Under the pieces are notes generated by a model. The model did no database searches. It was given only the letters and a program-made list of their open reading frames with translations, and was not told where the DNA came from. A stretch of DNA of 64,000 nt, taken from positions 56,258 through 120,257 of the forward strand of contig JAHQWE010000005.1 in assembly GCA_019633985.1 (NCBI GenBank), written 5' to 3'. A program made the position numbers and the translations under genes. The stretch is from Acidiferrobacterales bacterium (GTDB taxonomy: Bacteria > Pseudomonadota > Gammaproteobacteria > Arenicellales > Poriferihabitantaceae). Below are positions 28,274-38,000 of this stretch, in pieces (position 1 is the stretch's first letter; every line of letters starts with the position of its first letter).

Positions 28274-29578
28274 ATGGAACCTGACGTACTCATCATAGGT
28301 GGTGGGCCAGCCGGCACTACCGCTGGTGCCCTGCTTGCGCGCAAAGGATATGAGGTAACGCTGCTAGAGAAAACTAAACACCCTCGGTTTCATATCGGCG
28401 AGTCACTGCTTCCCATGAATATGCCGATCCTGGAGTCGCTGGGAGTTTTAGATCAGGTTAAGGAGATTGGTGTCCCGAAAATGGGTGCTGACTTTACTTA
28501 TGGCGCCAAGACACACCAATACCGCACTTACCGGTTTTCGCGTGCGCTGGGTGATACGCCGACAATGGCTTACGAAGTAAAGCGGGAAGAGTTTGATCAT
28601 ATTCTGTTTCGATCCTGCCAGAATGCAGGGGTGACAACCCATGAGCAGACAACCGTTCGCGAGGTACAGTTGACCGAGGGTAAACCCCAAGTTACCAGCG
28701 ACGATGTCGACGGAAACCAAAGAATCTGGATGCCGAAAATAGTCATTGATGCGAGCGGGAGAGATGCATTTATGGCGTCGCAGCAGGGGTGGAAGGAAAA
28801 AAATCCCAAGCATGCAAGCGCAGCAGTGTTCGGTCATTTTAAAGGGGTGAAGCGTCGACCGGGTCAGGATGAGGGCAACATAAGCGTGTACTGGCATGAA
28901 AATGGCTGGATGTGGATGATTCCACTGAAAGACGATGTGATGAGTATTGGCGCTGTGTGTTGGCCCGACTATCTGAAAACCCGCAAGACTGATCTGCAGC
29001 AGTTTCTGATCGATACCATTCACAGCTGCCCCGCGGCAGGGTCTCGTATGTTGAATTCAGAACTGATTTCCAAGGTTGGTGTGGCATCTAACTATTCCTA
29101 TGGTTCTAGACAATGCTGGTCGGATGGTTTTATTTCGATAGGCGACGCCTACACGTTTATTGATCCAGTGTTTTCCAGTGGGGTTTATCTGGCGATGAGC
29201 AGCGCGCAACGCGCAGTGCCTTCCGTAGAGAACTGGCTCGCAGGAGACGTGACTGCCTTTCGAAGAAGTTGTAAGAAATATGTACGTGATACCAATCGCG
29301 GGTTGAAAGGCTTTTCCTGGTTTATCTATCGGTTTACTTCCCCCGCGATGCGGAATCTGTTCAACAATCCTCGCAATTTTTTTCAGGTTGAAGACGCGGT
29401 AATTAGTATGCTGAGCGGAGATGTGTTCGCTAACAAAAGAGTGGATCGCCGTCTGATCGTGTTTAAGCTGATTTACGCAGTTAGCTGGTTACGTTGCCTG
29501 AAAGAGTCAGTTCGTTCCGCACGGCGCCGACATAGTGTAGCTAAGATTCGAGTCTCAGAAAATCTAGAAGCGACCTAA
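28274..29578 (+). CDS. FAD-dependent oxidoreductase / flavin-dependent halogenase-like protein
   Basis: 'DVLIIGGGPAGTTAGALLARKGYEV', 'PRFHIGESLLPMNM', 'GWMWMIPL' (WxWxIP), 'FIDPVFSSGVYLA'. Confidence 0.85.
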   Translation: MEPDVLIIGGGPAGTTAGALLARKGYEVTLLEKTKHPRFHIGESLLPMNMPILESLGVLDQVKEIGVPKMGADFTYGAKTHQYRTYRFSRALGDTPTMAYEVKREEFDHILFRSCQNAGVTTHEQTTVREVQLTEGKPQVTSDDVDGNQRIWMPKIVIDASGRDAFMASQQGWKEKNPKHASAAVFGHFKGVKRRPGQDEGNISVYWHENGWMWMIPLKDDVMSIGAVCWPDYLKTRKTDLQQFLIDTIHSCPAAGSRMLNSELISKVGVASNYSYGSRQCWSDGFISIGDAYTFIDPVFSSGVYLAMSSAQRAVPSVENWLAGDVTAFRRSCKKYVRDTNRGLKGFSWFIYRFTSPAMRNLFNNPRNFFQVEDAVISMLSGDVFANKRVDRRLIVFKLIYAVSWLRCLKESVRSARRRHSVAKIRVSENLEAT

Positions 29579-29629
29579 GTGGTTGGTTTCTACCCGCTGG
29601 TTATAACTCTATGCCCAACAAGCATTGAA

Positions 29630-30445
29630 TTAATTTGAATTTGGGCAAAATCGATAGAGATCAAAACCGGGATACTTGTTGGCGATCTGTATGACACCTT
29701 GTTCGCAACGGATCTCAACCAGGTTAAATCGCCTGATTTGTTGTGCTGCTAAAGCAATTTGATAATCATCGTATAGGAAGCACATTGCGTGATAGCAAGA
29801 CGCTGATTCGAGTGTGGCGTTAGCTAGAGTGTTTTTCTGATCCGCCGGTTTGAATTCAATCGTACCTAGCTCCATCGCACCAATTCCAAGACACTTGGAT
29901 TTCAGGTATGCCTCTTTTTGTGTCCATAGTAAATAAAAATGTGCCGATTGCTCGGTGTTCGGGTCGAGCGCTCTTAGCGTATTCAATTCATCCTTACTAC
30001 AAAATTGTTCAGCGGTGTTCAGATATTCTCTGAGTTTCCCCCGATACTCGATGTCCAGTCCCAGAGGCTGAAATTCGCTCACAGCTACGCCAACCAGATC
30101 GGCACTGTGACTGATACTGAAATGTATGCCGGCCGCTTCTGCTTGGGGGCAGTAAGGAGGTAAATTTTCACGATCTTTGATATTGATCGAAGCTTGGTCT
30201 GGTAGCGATAGATACTGATCGAGCACATATCGCAGTAACCATCTCGATAAACGATATTCCTTCGCGCGTTTGGTCGACATCGAAGCAATTCTGTCGATCT
30301 GGTCTCTGTTTAAACAATGAAACTCATCAAGCTGCTGCAAACACTCGAAATATCTATTGTCCACGACAAAAAGTACGGTGTTCTCTTTTTGGTCCAGGGC
30401 TTTCCGGGTAGAATTTGATAGCATAAGAGCGGGGCCGATTTGCAT
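29630..30445 (-). CDS. 4'-phosphopantetheinyl transferase superfamily protein
   Basis: 'GIHFSISHSADLVGVAVSEFQPLGLDIEY', 'FYLLWTQKEAYLKSKCLGI'. Confidence 0.92.
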   Translation of the reverse strand: MQIGPALMLSNSTRKALDQKENTVLFVVDNRYFECLQQLDEFHCLNRDQIDRIASMSTKRAKEYRLSRWLLRYVLDQYLSLPDQASINIKDRENLPPYCPQAEAAGIHFSISHSADLVGVAVSEFQPLGLDIEYRGKLREYLNTAEQFCSKDELNTLRALDPNTEQSAHFYLLWTQKEAYLKSKCLGIGAMELGTIEFKPADQKNTLANATLESASCYHAMCFLYDDYQIALAAQQIRRFNLVEIRCEQGVIQIANKYPGFDLYRFCPNSN

Positions 30446-30554
30446 GAAATGTTATGATCTCCCTGGGCGTGAGAATCGCTACCGGTGTGCACAGAGATTC
30501 CCAATTTGAGCCATCCCTCTCCAACTTCCTGATACAGCAGAATTCGTCAAAGTT

Positions 30555-31115
30555 ATGAAAAGCCTCAGTGCAATCTTAGCGGTAATTATCGCTGTGGGCT
30601 ATCCACTGATGGTGTACTTTGGACTACAGCAATATGGATCAAGGGGTCTGGCGATTGTGTTACTGGCTGCTGTCTGTATCCGTTACTATCTGGTTCGCCC
30701 AGCGACCACAATCCAAAGCCTTGGCGTTATTGTGGTGGGGATATTCAGCTTATGTATTATCGCTCTCGACAGTGAGCTCTTGTTACGTTTCTATCCGGTA
30801 GTATTAAGCGTCAGTGTCGCTGCATTCTTTTTTTTCTCGCTATGGAGTGAGAAAACGGCTATCGAAAAGTTTGCAGAAATATCAGGCGAAATCATCACGC
30901 CAACAGCGAGATATTATATGCGTCGCTTAACCATCTGTTGGGTGGCATTGATGCTGTTGAATGCAGCAATCGCTGCCTACACAGCACTGTATATGTCACT
31001 GTCTCACTGGACCTTATACAACGGGGTTTTATCTTATCTGCTCATAGGTCTGTTTATGCTCGGCGAATGGCTGTATCGACAACACTATAAACGAACTCGC
31101 GGAACCGCTGGATGA
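30555..31115 (+). CDS. Aryl-polyene-cluster integral membrane protein (COG4648/ApeG-like)
   Basis: 186 aa, multiple TM segments; stop-start overlap with the ApeI-like gene. Confidence 0.75.
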   Translation: MKSLSAILAVIIAVGYPLMVYFGLQQYGSRGLAIVLLAAVCIRYYLVRPATTIQSLGVIVVGIFSLCIIALDSELLLRFYPVVLSVSVAAFFFFSLWSEKTAIEKFAEISGEIITPTARYYMRRLTICWVALMLLNAAIAAYTALYMSLSHWTLYNGVLSYLLIGLFMLGEWLYRQHYKRTRGTAG

Positions 31116-31531
31116 CCCCTCTTAATCTGGATCAGCTGCATGACCTAGATGCCATAGCAGCGTCTCTCAATCAGGAGTTCAACCCAAACCAGTGGCCAAC
31201 AATTTCTGATATACGATTTGACGGTGATACTTTGTCTTTGGCGTTAAACGTCACCTCTGACCTCAAATGGTTTGAGGGCCATTTCCCCGATAATCCAGTG
31301 TTACCTGGCGTAGTGCAAGTACATTGGGCCGTCAGCCTTGCGAAGAAACTGCTGGTCAACAATGCAGATTTCAACCAAGTGGAAAACCTGAAGTTCAAAT
31401 CAGTGGTTCTTCCAGAAACGAACCTGACACTTCACTACACTGGATTACAATCGGGCGAAAAAATTCGATTTTCGTTCAACGCCAGTGAAACTGGCGAAGT
31501 GCATTCGGAAGGACGATTGACGTTTGATTGA
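31112..31531 (+). CDS. Hotdog-fold dehydratase/thioester protein (ApeI-like)
   Basis: 'LKWFEGHFPDNPVLPGVVQVHWAVSLA' FabA/FabZ-type GHFP motif. Confidence 0.85.
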   Translation: MTPLNLDQLHDLDAIAASLNQEFNPNQWPTISDIRFDGDTLSLALNVTSDLKWFEGHFPDNPVLPGVVQVHWAVSLAKKLLVNNADFNQVENLKFKSVVLPETNLTLHYTGLQSGEKIRFSFNASETGEVHSEGRLTFD

Positions 31532-32288
31532 ACCAGGCCATCATCTGGAATCAGATTATCAGTGCTGTTTAATTTTGCCGCACTATAATCATGTGCGAGA
31601 GCTTACTCAGTTTTTACCAAAGCTTCTTTCCCTCGATTTACTTTGCATTATCATTGATGATGGCAGTGACGACGAAGAAAAAAGCCGCCTGATTAGGCTA
31701 CTTGAAGATCATCCGAAGATAGAACTGATTTTTCATCATCACAATCGAGGAAAAGGAGCGGCAGTAATGACCGCTGCTGTACACGCAAGGTCTCGTGGAA
31801 TGACCCACATCTTTCAGGTAGACGCTGATGGTCAGCACAATCTGGAAGACGTCAGCGGTTTTATTGCGGCTAGTAAAGCTGCACCCTTAACCATTGTTTG
31901 CGGGAAGCCTGTTTTTGACGAGACGGCCCCAAAAGCGCGGGTTTATGGCAGAAAAGTCACCGACTTTTGGGTTTCTCTGGAAACACTTTCGTTGAAAATA
32001 AAAGATGGACTATGCGGGTTTCGAATCTATCCTCTGGAGCAGCTGGAACGCTTGATGGACGACTACTATCTTGGCCCAAGAATGGATTTTGATACCGAAG
32101 TACTGGTTAAAGCGGTGTGGCATCAGGTTCCGCTACGATTCCTAGACACCCAGGTACAGTACATTCATGATGGTACTTCGCATTTTCACTATCTTAGAGA
32201 CAACCTGGTGCTGATCCGGCTACATACCAGACTCATGTTTGGCATGGTTCGTAGGCTACCCCGATTGATTCTGAACTTTTTCAACTAA
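31524..32288 (+). CDS. Family 2 glycosyltransferase
   Basis: 'CCLILPHYNHVRELTQFLPKL', 'IIDDGSDDEE', 'HHHNRGKGAAVMTA', 'IFQVDADGQHNLED'. Confidence 0.92.
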   Translation: MIEPGHHLESDYQCCLILPHYNHVRELTQFLPKLLSLDLLCIIIDDGSDDEEKSRLIRLLEDHPKIELIFHHHNRGKGAAVMTAAVHARSRGMTHIFQVDADGQHNLEDVSGFIAASKAAPLTIVCGKPVFDETAPKARVYGRKVTDFWVSLETLSLKIKDGLCGFRIYPLEQLERLMDDYYLGPRMDFDTEVLVKAVWHQVPLRFLDTQVQYIHDGTSHFHYLRDNLVLIRLHTRLMFGMVRRLPRLILNFFN

Positions 32289-33313
32289 TGGCTACGCAAT
32301 CCACACAGGGTTCAGACTCCGCGCATTCTGGAAAAACCAAACACTGGTCGGAATTCCAAGAAGCCGGGACCTTGCTAGGCTTTCGTTTTATGCTTGGCGT
32401 TTACAAGGTTTTCGGGAGATGGGTATTCAATTTGATTTTATATCCGGCGATGGCCTATTTCACCGTATTTAGACCGCAGTCTCGGAAGGCTTCGTTAGGG
32501 TTTTTGCAGACTCACTACCGTTTTAACCCAAGCTACTGGAAATCACCTCCGGGATTTCTTGATGTCGTTAAACATTTTATGCAATTTGGCCATAGCGTAT
32601 TGGACAAACTCCTGGCATGGAGTGTGCCCATTGGGAAAGACGCATTCGATGTTCCCGACCAGAAAGCGATTGATACGTTTCATGACGATCCGCGTGGCCA
32701 GTTGATCATCGGCAGTCATTTGGGGAATCTGGAATTTTGTCGGGGATATATGAGCCGATATCATGATCGCACGATCAACATATTGTTACACGATCGGCAT
32801 GCGGCAAACTTCGTAGAAATGATGCGACGAATCAATCCACTCTCCAGGCTTTATATTTATCAGGTCGACAGTCTCGATATCGGGACGATTCTTGAACTGA
32901 AAGCCAAAATTGAAAACGGGGAGTGGTTGTTTATTGCCGGCGATCGGGTTCCCCTAAGTGGTTATTTACGCACGACCAAGGTTTCTTTTCTCGGAAAGCC
33001 TGCCTGGTTGCCGATTGGTCCGTATTTGCTCGCAAAGTCACTGGGTTGTCCGGTGAAAATGATTTTTGCATTTCGGATGGCTGGCAAAATCCGCCTTGAG
33101 ATCGCGTCTCTGGGTGATCGTATTGAACTGGTTCGTGGGGACCGAGAGGGACAAATTAATGCGCTGGCGCAACGATTTGCTACCGAGCTTGAGGATCGTT
33201 GTACCAGAGCGCCCTTTCAGTGGTTTAATTTTTATGATTTTTGGAGTGATGCTCACGCTACTGAAAAAAGTGAGACGGCGGTAAAACCCGTCATTCCGGC
33301 GGTAGATCGTTAA
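32288..33313 (+). CDS. Acyltransferase (LpxL/HtrB-type)
   Basis: 'LIIGSHLGNLEFCRGYM', 'GEWLFIAGDRVPLSG'; start overlaps the GT2 stop. Confidence 0.88.
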   Translation: MATQSTQGSDSAHSGKTKHWSEFQEAGTLLGFRFMLGVYKVFGRWVFNLILYPAMAYFTVFRPQSRKASLGFLQTHYRFNPSYWKSPPGFLDVVKHFMQFGHSVLDKLLAWSVPIGKDAFDVPDQKAIDTFHDDPRGQLIIGSHLGNLEFCRGYMSRYHDRTINILLHDRHAANFVEMMRRINPLSRLYIYQVDSLDIGTILELKAKIENGEWLFIAGDRVPLSGYLRTTKVSFLGKPAWLPIGPYLLAKSLGCPVKMIFAFRMAGKIRLEIASLGDRIELVRGDREGQINALAQRFATELEDRCTRAPFQWFNFYDFWSDAHATEKSETAVKPVIPAVDR

Positions 33314-33314
33314 C

Positions 33315-33776
33315 ATGTGCCCTCAACCGGATCATCTCTATCGATATCTCCCCCATCGTCCGCCGATGCTGCTGCTGGACCGGTTACTCGACGTTCAGTC
33401 AACGTGTTCAGAAGCAGCGATTCAAATAACGTCAGATTCAACGTTCTATATACCGCACAAAGGCGTACCTGCCTGGATCGGCATAGAATATATGGGGCAG
33501 ACAGCTGCAGCGATTGCCGGCTATCAGTTGGAGGCGGGTACGCTGGCCCCCCACGTTGGTCTTCTTTTAGGCACTCGTAAATATCGCGCTGCGATTGAGT
33601 GGTTTGCGCCAGGCACTGATTTGAGAGTGCGATGCAATGAACGAGGTGTTATGCCAGGCGGCATTGCGACATTTCAGTGTGAAATCGCATTGATCGAAGC
33701 TAGTCAGTCTGAATCGGTGGTGGCGACGGCGAATCTAACAGTCTACCGAACTACTATGAAACCGGAATCTGGATGA
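33315..33776 (+). CDS. ApeP-like hotdog dehydratase
   Basis: 'YLPHRPPMLLLDRLLDV', 'WIGIEYMGQTAAAIAGYQ'. Confidence 0.85.
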   Translation: MCPQPDHLYRYLPHRPPMLLLDRLLDVQSTCSEAAIQITSDSTFYIPHKGVPAWIGIEYMGQTAAAIAGYQLEAGTLAPHVGLLLGTRKYRAAIEWFAPGTDLRVRCNERGVMPGGIATFQCEIALIEASQSESVVATANLTVYRTTMKPESG

Positions 33777-34999
33777 ACAGGCGAGTAGTGATTACCGGAG
33801 GTGGTACGGTATCTGCGCTTGGCAACAGCTGGGCTACCGTGCGAGACGCCCTGCGTTCCAAAACAAACTCTGTGAGAGTGATGGAAGAGTGGGAACAATA
33901 CCCTGATCTGAAAACGCGATTAGCGGCTCCGGTGCAAAACTTCGAGATGCCTGAACGTTACACGCTAAAGAAAACCCGGAGTATGGGTCGTGTGGCAAAG
34001 CTGGGGATAATCGCCACAGAACAGGCATTAGAGTCTGCGGGATTGCTGAACGACCCGGTTATCAAAAACGGCATGACCGGTGTCAGCTTTGGCTCTGCAA
34101 CCGGTAGCAGCGATGCCGCACTGGAGTTTTTTAATCTCTTGGAGCGTCAATCGATGTCAAAAATCAATGGCACGACGTATTTGCGAATGATGAGCCATAC
34201 CGCTGCGATCAATATCAGTGTTTGCTTTGGAACAACCGGGCGAATGCAAACAACCTCGACAGCCTGTACTGCCGGTAGTCAGGGCATTGGCTTCGCATAT
34301 GAAACAATCAAAAGCGGTCAACAAGATGTGATGATTGCCGGCGGTGCAGAAGAGTTGTGTCCCACTCAAGCCGCGGTGTTCGATACAGTGTACGCAGCAA
34401 GTGTGAGGAACGAGCAACCTGAATCAACCCCAAGACCTTTTGATCAGGCCCGGGATGGGTTGGTGTTGGGGGAGGGGGCGACAACGCTTATTCTAGAATC
34501 CTATGAGCATGCGATGGCGAGAAACGCCACGATACTTGCTGAGGTGGTTGGATTTGCAACCAATACAGATGGCAAGCACATTGTGCGTCCCAATCAGGCA
34601 ATGATGGAGAGCGTGATGGCAATGGCATTGAAAAGCGCGGAGTTAACGGCCACGGAGATTGATTATATTTCTGCCCATGGTACCGGCACAGAACATGGCG
34701 ATATCGCGGAGAGTTGTGCCACAGAACAGGTGATGGGTAATGCAGTTCCGATCAGTTCTCTGAAAAGTTATACCGGTCATACGCTCGGTGCTTGTGGCGC
34801 TTTCGAGGCGTGGGCGGGAATTCATATGATGAACGAAGGGTGGTTTGCGCCCACCTTAAATCTTGTTGATGTCGATCCCCGGTGCGGAAACCTGGATTAC
34901 ATTCGTGAAGAGAATCGGACAATTACGGCGACCCACTTCATGAGTAACAACTTTGCTTTTGGTGGTGTCAATACATCACTCGTTTTTCGGAAAATCTGA
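33773..34999 (+). CDS. Beta-ketoacyl-ACP synthase (type II PKS/FAS)
   Basis: Cys-His-His triad in 'STACTAGSQG', 'SAHGTGTEHGD', 'SYTGHTLGACGAFE'. Confidence 0.95.
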   Translation: MNRRVVITGGGTVSALGNSWATVRDALRSKTNSVRVMEEWEQYPDLKTRLAAPVQNFEMPERYTLKKTRSMGRVAKLGIIATEQALESAGLLNDPVIKNGMTGVSFGSATGSSDAALEFFNLLERQSMSKINGTTYLRMMSHTAAINISVCFGTTGRMQTTSTACTAGSQGIGFAYETIKSGQQDVMIAGGAEELCPTQAAVFDTVYAASVRNEQPESTPRPFDQARDGLVLGEGATTLILESYEHAMARNATILAEVVGFATNTDGKHIVRPNQAMMESVMAMALKSAELTATEIDYISAHGTGTEHGDIAESCATEQVMGNAVPISSLKSYTGHTLGACGAFEAWAGIHMMNEGWFAPTLNLVDVDPRCGNLDYIREENRTITATHFMSNNFAFGGVNTSLVFRKI

Positions 35000-35027
35000 G
35001 CAACGCTTTCCCAAAATCGGACCAGGG

Positions 35028-35477
35028 CTATTCAGTAACCACAAATTCGCCTTTTAGCGCCACACCGGCGATCACATTCCCGGCGCCACACTCAAATTCA
35101 TAGGGGCTCGAGAATTCGATATTTTTATAGTTGCTCTTGATATTGACCACCGCATTGGCGCCAAGCTGTTCCGCTTTCTTTTGCATTTGAATAATTGCGG
35201 AGATGAAAACCCATTCACAAGCGAATAAGTCGGTTTTATTAAACGCGTTGGTTTTTTTATTTGTTCTGCCTGAACCATAGGACTTGATGACTGGGGGTAT
35301 TGCCTGACCACTAAAGTAAAGACGAATTCCAGGGTTGATCTTACCCAATGCGGATTCGCTGTTGAGGGCATCCGCGATAGAAAACCGAAGCCGGTTGTCC
35401 CGAGCATAGGCATCGGAAGTCAGCAGGCTTGCTGAAACAAATACAGCTATCAGGGAAAGGGTGACAAAGTTTTTCAT
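35028..35477 (-). CDS. Small secreted YbjQ-like / 'excinuclease ATPase subunit'-annotated type protein
   Basis: Signal peptide MKNFVTLSLIAVFVSASLLTSDAYA (start set to 35477), 'KKAEQLGANAVVNIKSNYKNIEFSSPYEFECGAG'. Confidence 0.6.
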   Translation of the reverse strand: MKNFVTLSLIAVFVSASLLTSDAYARDNRLRFSIADALNSESALGKINPGIRLYFSGQAIPPVIKSYGSGRTNKKTNAFNKTDLFACEWVFISAIIQMQKKAEQLGANAVVNIKSNYKNIEFSSPYEFECGAGNVIAGVALKGEFVVTE

Positions 35478-35478
35478 A

Positions 35479-36720
35479 TTAGGGGTTCCACTTTTTAAAA
35501 ATGAGAGAAGTGTTGATACCACCGAACGCAAAATTATTGCACATCACATATTCGGCCTCCAGATGTCTACCAGTGCCAACGATATAGCCGAGCTGGGCGC
35601 AGTTCTCCGCGGGTTGGTTGAGGTTAAGCGTGTGGCTAAACCAACTCTGATTCATCATTTCAATGCTCGCCCAGCTTTCAATCGCGCCGCAGGCGCCCAG
35701 GGTATGCCCAATATTGCCCTTGAGAGAACTGAAGGGTATGTCAGGACCAAACAAGTTGGCGGTTGCTTTGGATTCAGCAGCATCTCCGTGCTCGGTTCCG
35801 GTTCCGTGGCCATTCACATACTGGATATCTTCGGCTTGAAGACCGGCATCATCGAGAGACAGCTGCATGACAGAGCCCATGCTGTCACTATTAGGTTGGG
35901 TAATATGATCGCCATCGCAGTTGGTGCCAAACCCAACCAGTTCTGCGTAAATATTTGCCCCTCGTTGTTTGGCGTGCTCCATTTCTTCCAGAATTAGAGT
36001 ACAGGCCCCCTCACCGATGACGAGCCCGTCACGTTGCTGGTCAAATGGCCTGGGTGTGAGATTGGGGGTGTCATTCTTAAGGCTGGTGGCATAAAGAGTG
36101 TCGAAAATAGCCGCTTCTGATGGACACAATTCTTCTGCTCCGCCAGCGACCATCGCTATCTGTTTTCCATATCGAATGGAATCGAACGCGTAACCAATAC
36201 CCTGACTCCCTGACGTACAAGCGGTAGAGGTATTGAATACACGACCTTTTAAGCCAAAAAAAACCGCGATGTTGGCAGCAGTTGTATGACCCATTAGACG
36301 TATATAGGTTGTCGCATTCACCTTGGAACTATCGCCGCCCGAGATCATATCGGTAAGATCTTGTATGGCGTCTGTTGAACCTGTGCACGAGCCGTAAGCA
36401 ACTCCTACCCTGCCGCTAGTGAGAATTTCGCTATCAAGCAAACTGGCATCTATTAACGCCTGCTCTGTGGCGGCCGCCGCCAGTGCAGCGACCCGTCCCA
36501 TAGAGCGCGTTTTTTTTCGCTTCCAATGGATTGGTGTTGAAAAGTCGGTGACTAGCGCTGCGAGTCGGGTAGATAGACCGTCAATGGATTCCCAATCTTC
36601 CATATAGCGCACGGCACTTTTGTTCGACATCAGCGCATCGCGGAACGCTGACCAGCTATGACCGAGTGGCGTGATCGCGTGCATGCCGGTGACTGCTACC
36701 CGGTGCAATGCCATCAACAC
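35479..36720 (-). CDS. Beta-ketoacyl-ACP synthase (type II PKS/FAS)
   Basis: 'STACTSGSQG', 'NGHGTGTEHGD', 'GNIGHTLGACGAIE'; close paralog of 33773..34999. Confidence 0.95.
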   Translation of the reverse strand: MLMALHRVAVTGMHAITPLGHSWSAFRDALMSNKSAVRYMEDWESIDGLSTRLAALVTDFSTPIHWKRKKTRSMGRVAALAAAATEQALIDASLLDSEILTSGRVGVAYGSCTGSTDAIQDLTDMISGGDSSKVNATTYIRLMGHTTAANIAVFFGLKGRVFNTSTACTSGSQGIGYAFDSIRYGKQIAMVAGGAEELCPSEAAIFDTLYATSLKNDTPNLTPRPFDQQRDGLVIGEGACTLILEEMEHAKQRGANIYAELVGFGTNCDGDHITQPNSDSMGSVMQLSLDDAGLQAEDIQYVNGHGTGTEHGDAAESKATANLFGPDIPFSSLKGNIGHTLGACGAIESWASIEMMNQSWFSHTLNLNQPAENCAQLGYIVGTGRHLEAEYVMCNNFAFGGINTSLIFKKWNP

Positions 36721-37475
36721 ATACCACCGTTGACAGCGATTACCTGCCTGGTGATGTAACCGGCATCATCCGAAAACAAGAATCCGATTGTGGAAGCTAT
36801 GTCCTCAACATTGCCAAACTTTCCCATCGGTATCATCTTTAACGCCTCTTCCTTGTGTATCGATTCCGTCATTTCGGTTTCGATTACACCTGGTGCGACA
36901 CAGTTTACGGTTATCTTGCGTTTAGCTAACTCTATCGCCAGCGCTTTGGTGGCACCAATAATTCCAGATTTCGCGGCGCTATAGTTCACCTGACCTCGAT
37001 TACCAATCAACCCTGATACCGAAGATAAGGTCACGATGCGCCCGCCGGAACGGAGTCGTATCATCGGCATAATAAGCGGATGTAAGACGTTATAAATTGA
37101 ATCCAGATTAGTGTGAATGACGCTGTCCCAGCGTTCCGGTGTCATGGCTGGGAATGCGTCATCTGCCGCGATCCCGGCATTACACACTACGCCATAGTAC
37201 GCACCATGGTTTTCTAGTTGCTGTTCAAGAACGGCTTTTGTGGATTCCCGGTCGCTGACATCAAACTGCAGGATGTCGGCAGTGCCGCCTGATGAGTGTA
37301 TGTCTTCAGCAGTTTGCTCCGCTAGGTCGACCGCACTTTTACAATGAACCGTCACATGAAAACCCTTGTTGCCGAGTGTCAAAGCCGAAGCGCGACCAAT
37401 GCCTCGACTTGCACCGGTTATCAAAACCCTTCTGGGCGGGATGTTGTTATCTGAAGGTGGCTTGGGAGAGTTCAT
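36714..37475 (-). CDS. 3-oxoacyl-ACP reductase (FabG-like SDR, ApeQ-like)
   Basis: 'RVLITGASRGIGRASALTLGNKGF', 'YSAAKSGIIGATKALAIELAKRKITVNCVAPGVIETEM'. Confidence 0.95.
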   Translation of the reverse strand: MNSPKPPSDNNIPPRRVLITGASRGIGRASALTLGNKGFHVTVHCKSAVDLAEQTAEDIHSSGGTADILQFDVSDRESTKAVLEQQLENHGAYYGVVCNAGIAADDAFPAMTPERWDSVIHTNLDSIYNVLHPLIMPMIRLRSGGRIVTLSSVSGLIGNRGQVNYSAAKSGIIGATKALAIELAKRKITVNCVAPGVIETEMTESIHKEEALKMIPMGKFGNVEDIASTIGFLFSDDAGYITRQVIAVNGGMC

Positions 37476-37978
37476 AAAATGGTTTGTGAATTGCGTTGCT
37501 GCTCATTTATTTTGGAACGAGCAATCACATCATTCGGATTGTCGGGCATGACAGCCTTGATGACGGCGCTTGCTACTTTTCCATCACCGAATTTGTTCCG
37601 ATTTGCGTGATGTAACGCGCAGTCATAGACACCGATTCCTTCCTCGTCACGAAACGTTTGTTCAATACATGCATGGAAGGTGGTGCCTGCTCGGTACGCT
37701 TTTTCGTCAATTGACATGATTCTGGCGCCAATTATAAATCCAATTGTGACAGGTTTACCTTGTTCTAGTTGCCGAATTCCAGCATGTGCGGCTGCCGATT
37801 GGCAGAGATACTCCATACAGATCAAACTCGATATACTACCGTCCACATTTTCGAAAAGATCACAATTCATCTCACCAGCCGAAGTTTCTATATGATCGTC
37901 ATCCCAGGTCAGGATTTGGTCTATTAGCAACATAGATGAACTATGTGGGAGAACTTGATGCGGATAGTAAGTTTTCAT
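37472..37978 (-). CDS. ApeP-like hotdog dehydratase
   Basis: 'VLPHSSSMLLIDQILTWDDD', 'LICMEYLCQSAAAHAG'. Confidence 0.88.
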   Translation of the reverse strand: MKTYYPHQVLPHSSSMLLIDQILTWDDDHIETSAGEMNCDLFENVDGSISSLICMEYLCQSAAAHAGIRQLEQGKPVTIGFIIGARIMSIDEKAYRAGTTFHACIEQTFRDEEGIGVYDCALHHANRNKFGDGKVASAVIKAVMPDNPNDVIARSKINEQQRNSQTIL

Positions 37979-38000
37979 TCTACTTGCTAGCGTTTCATTG

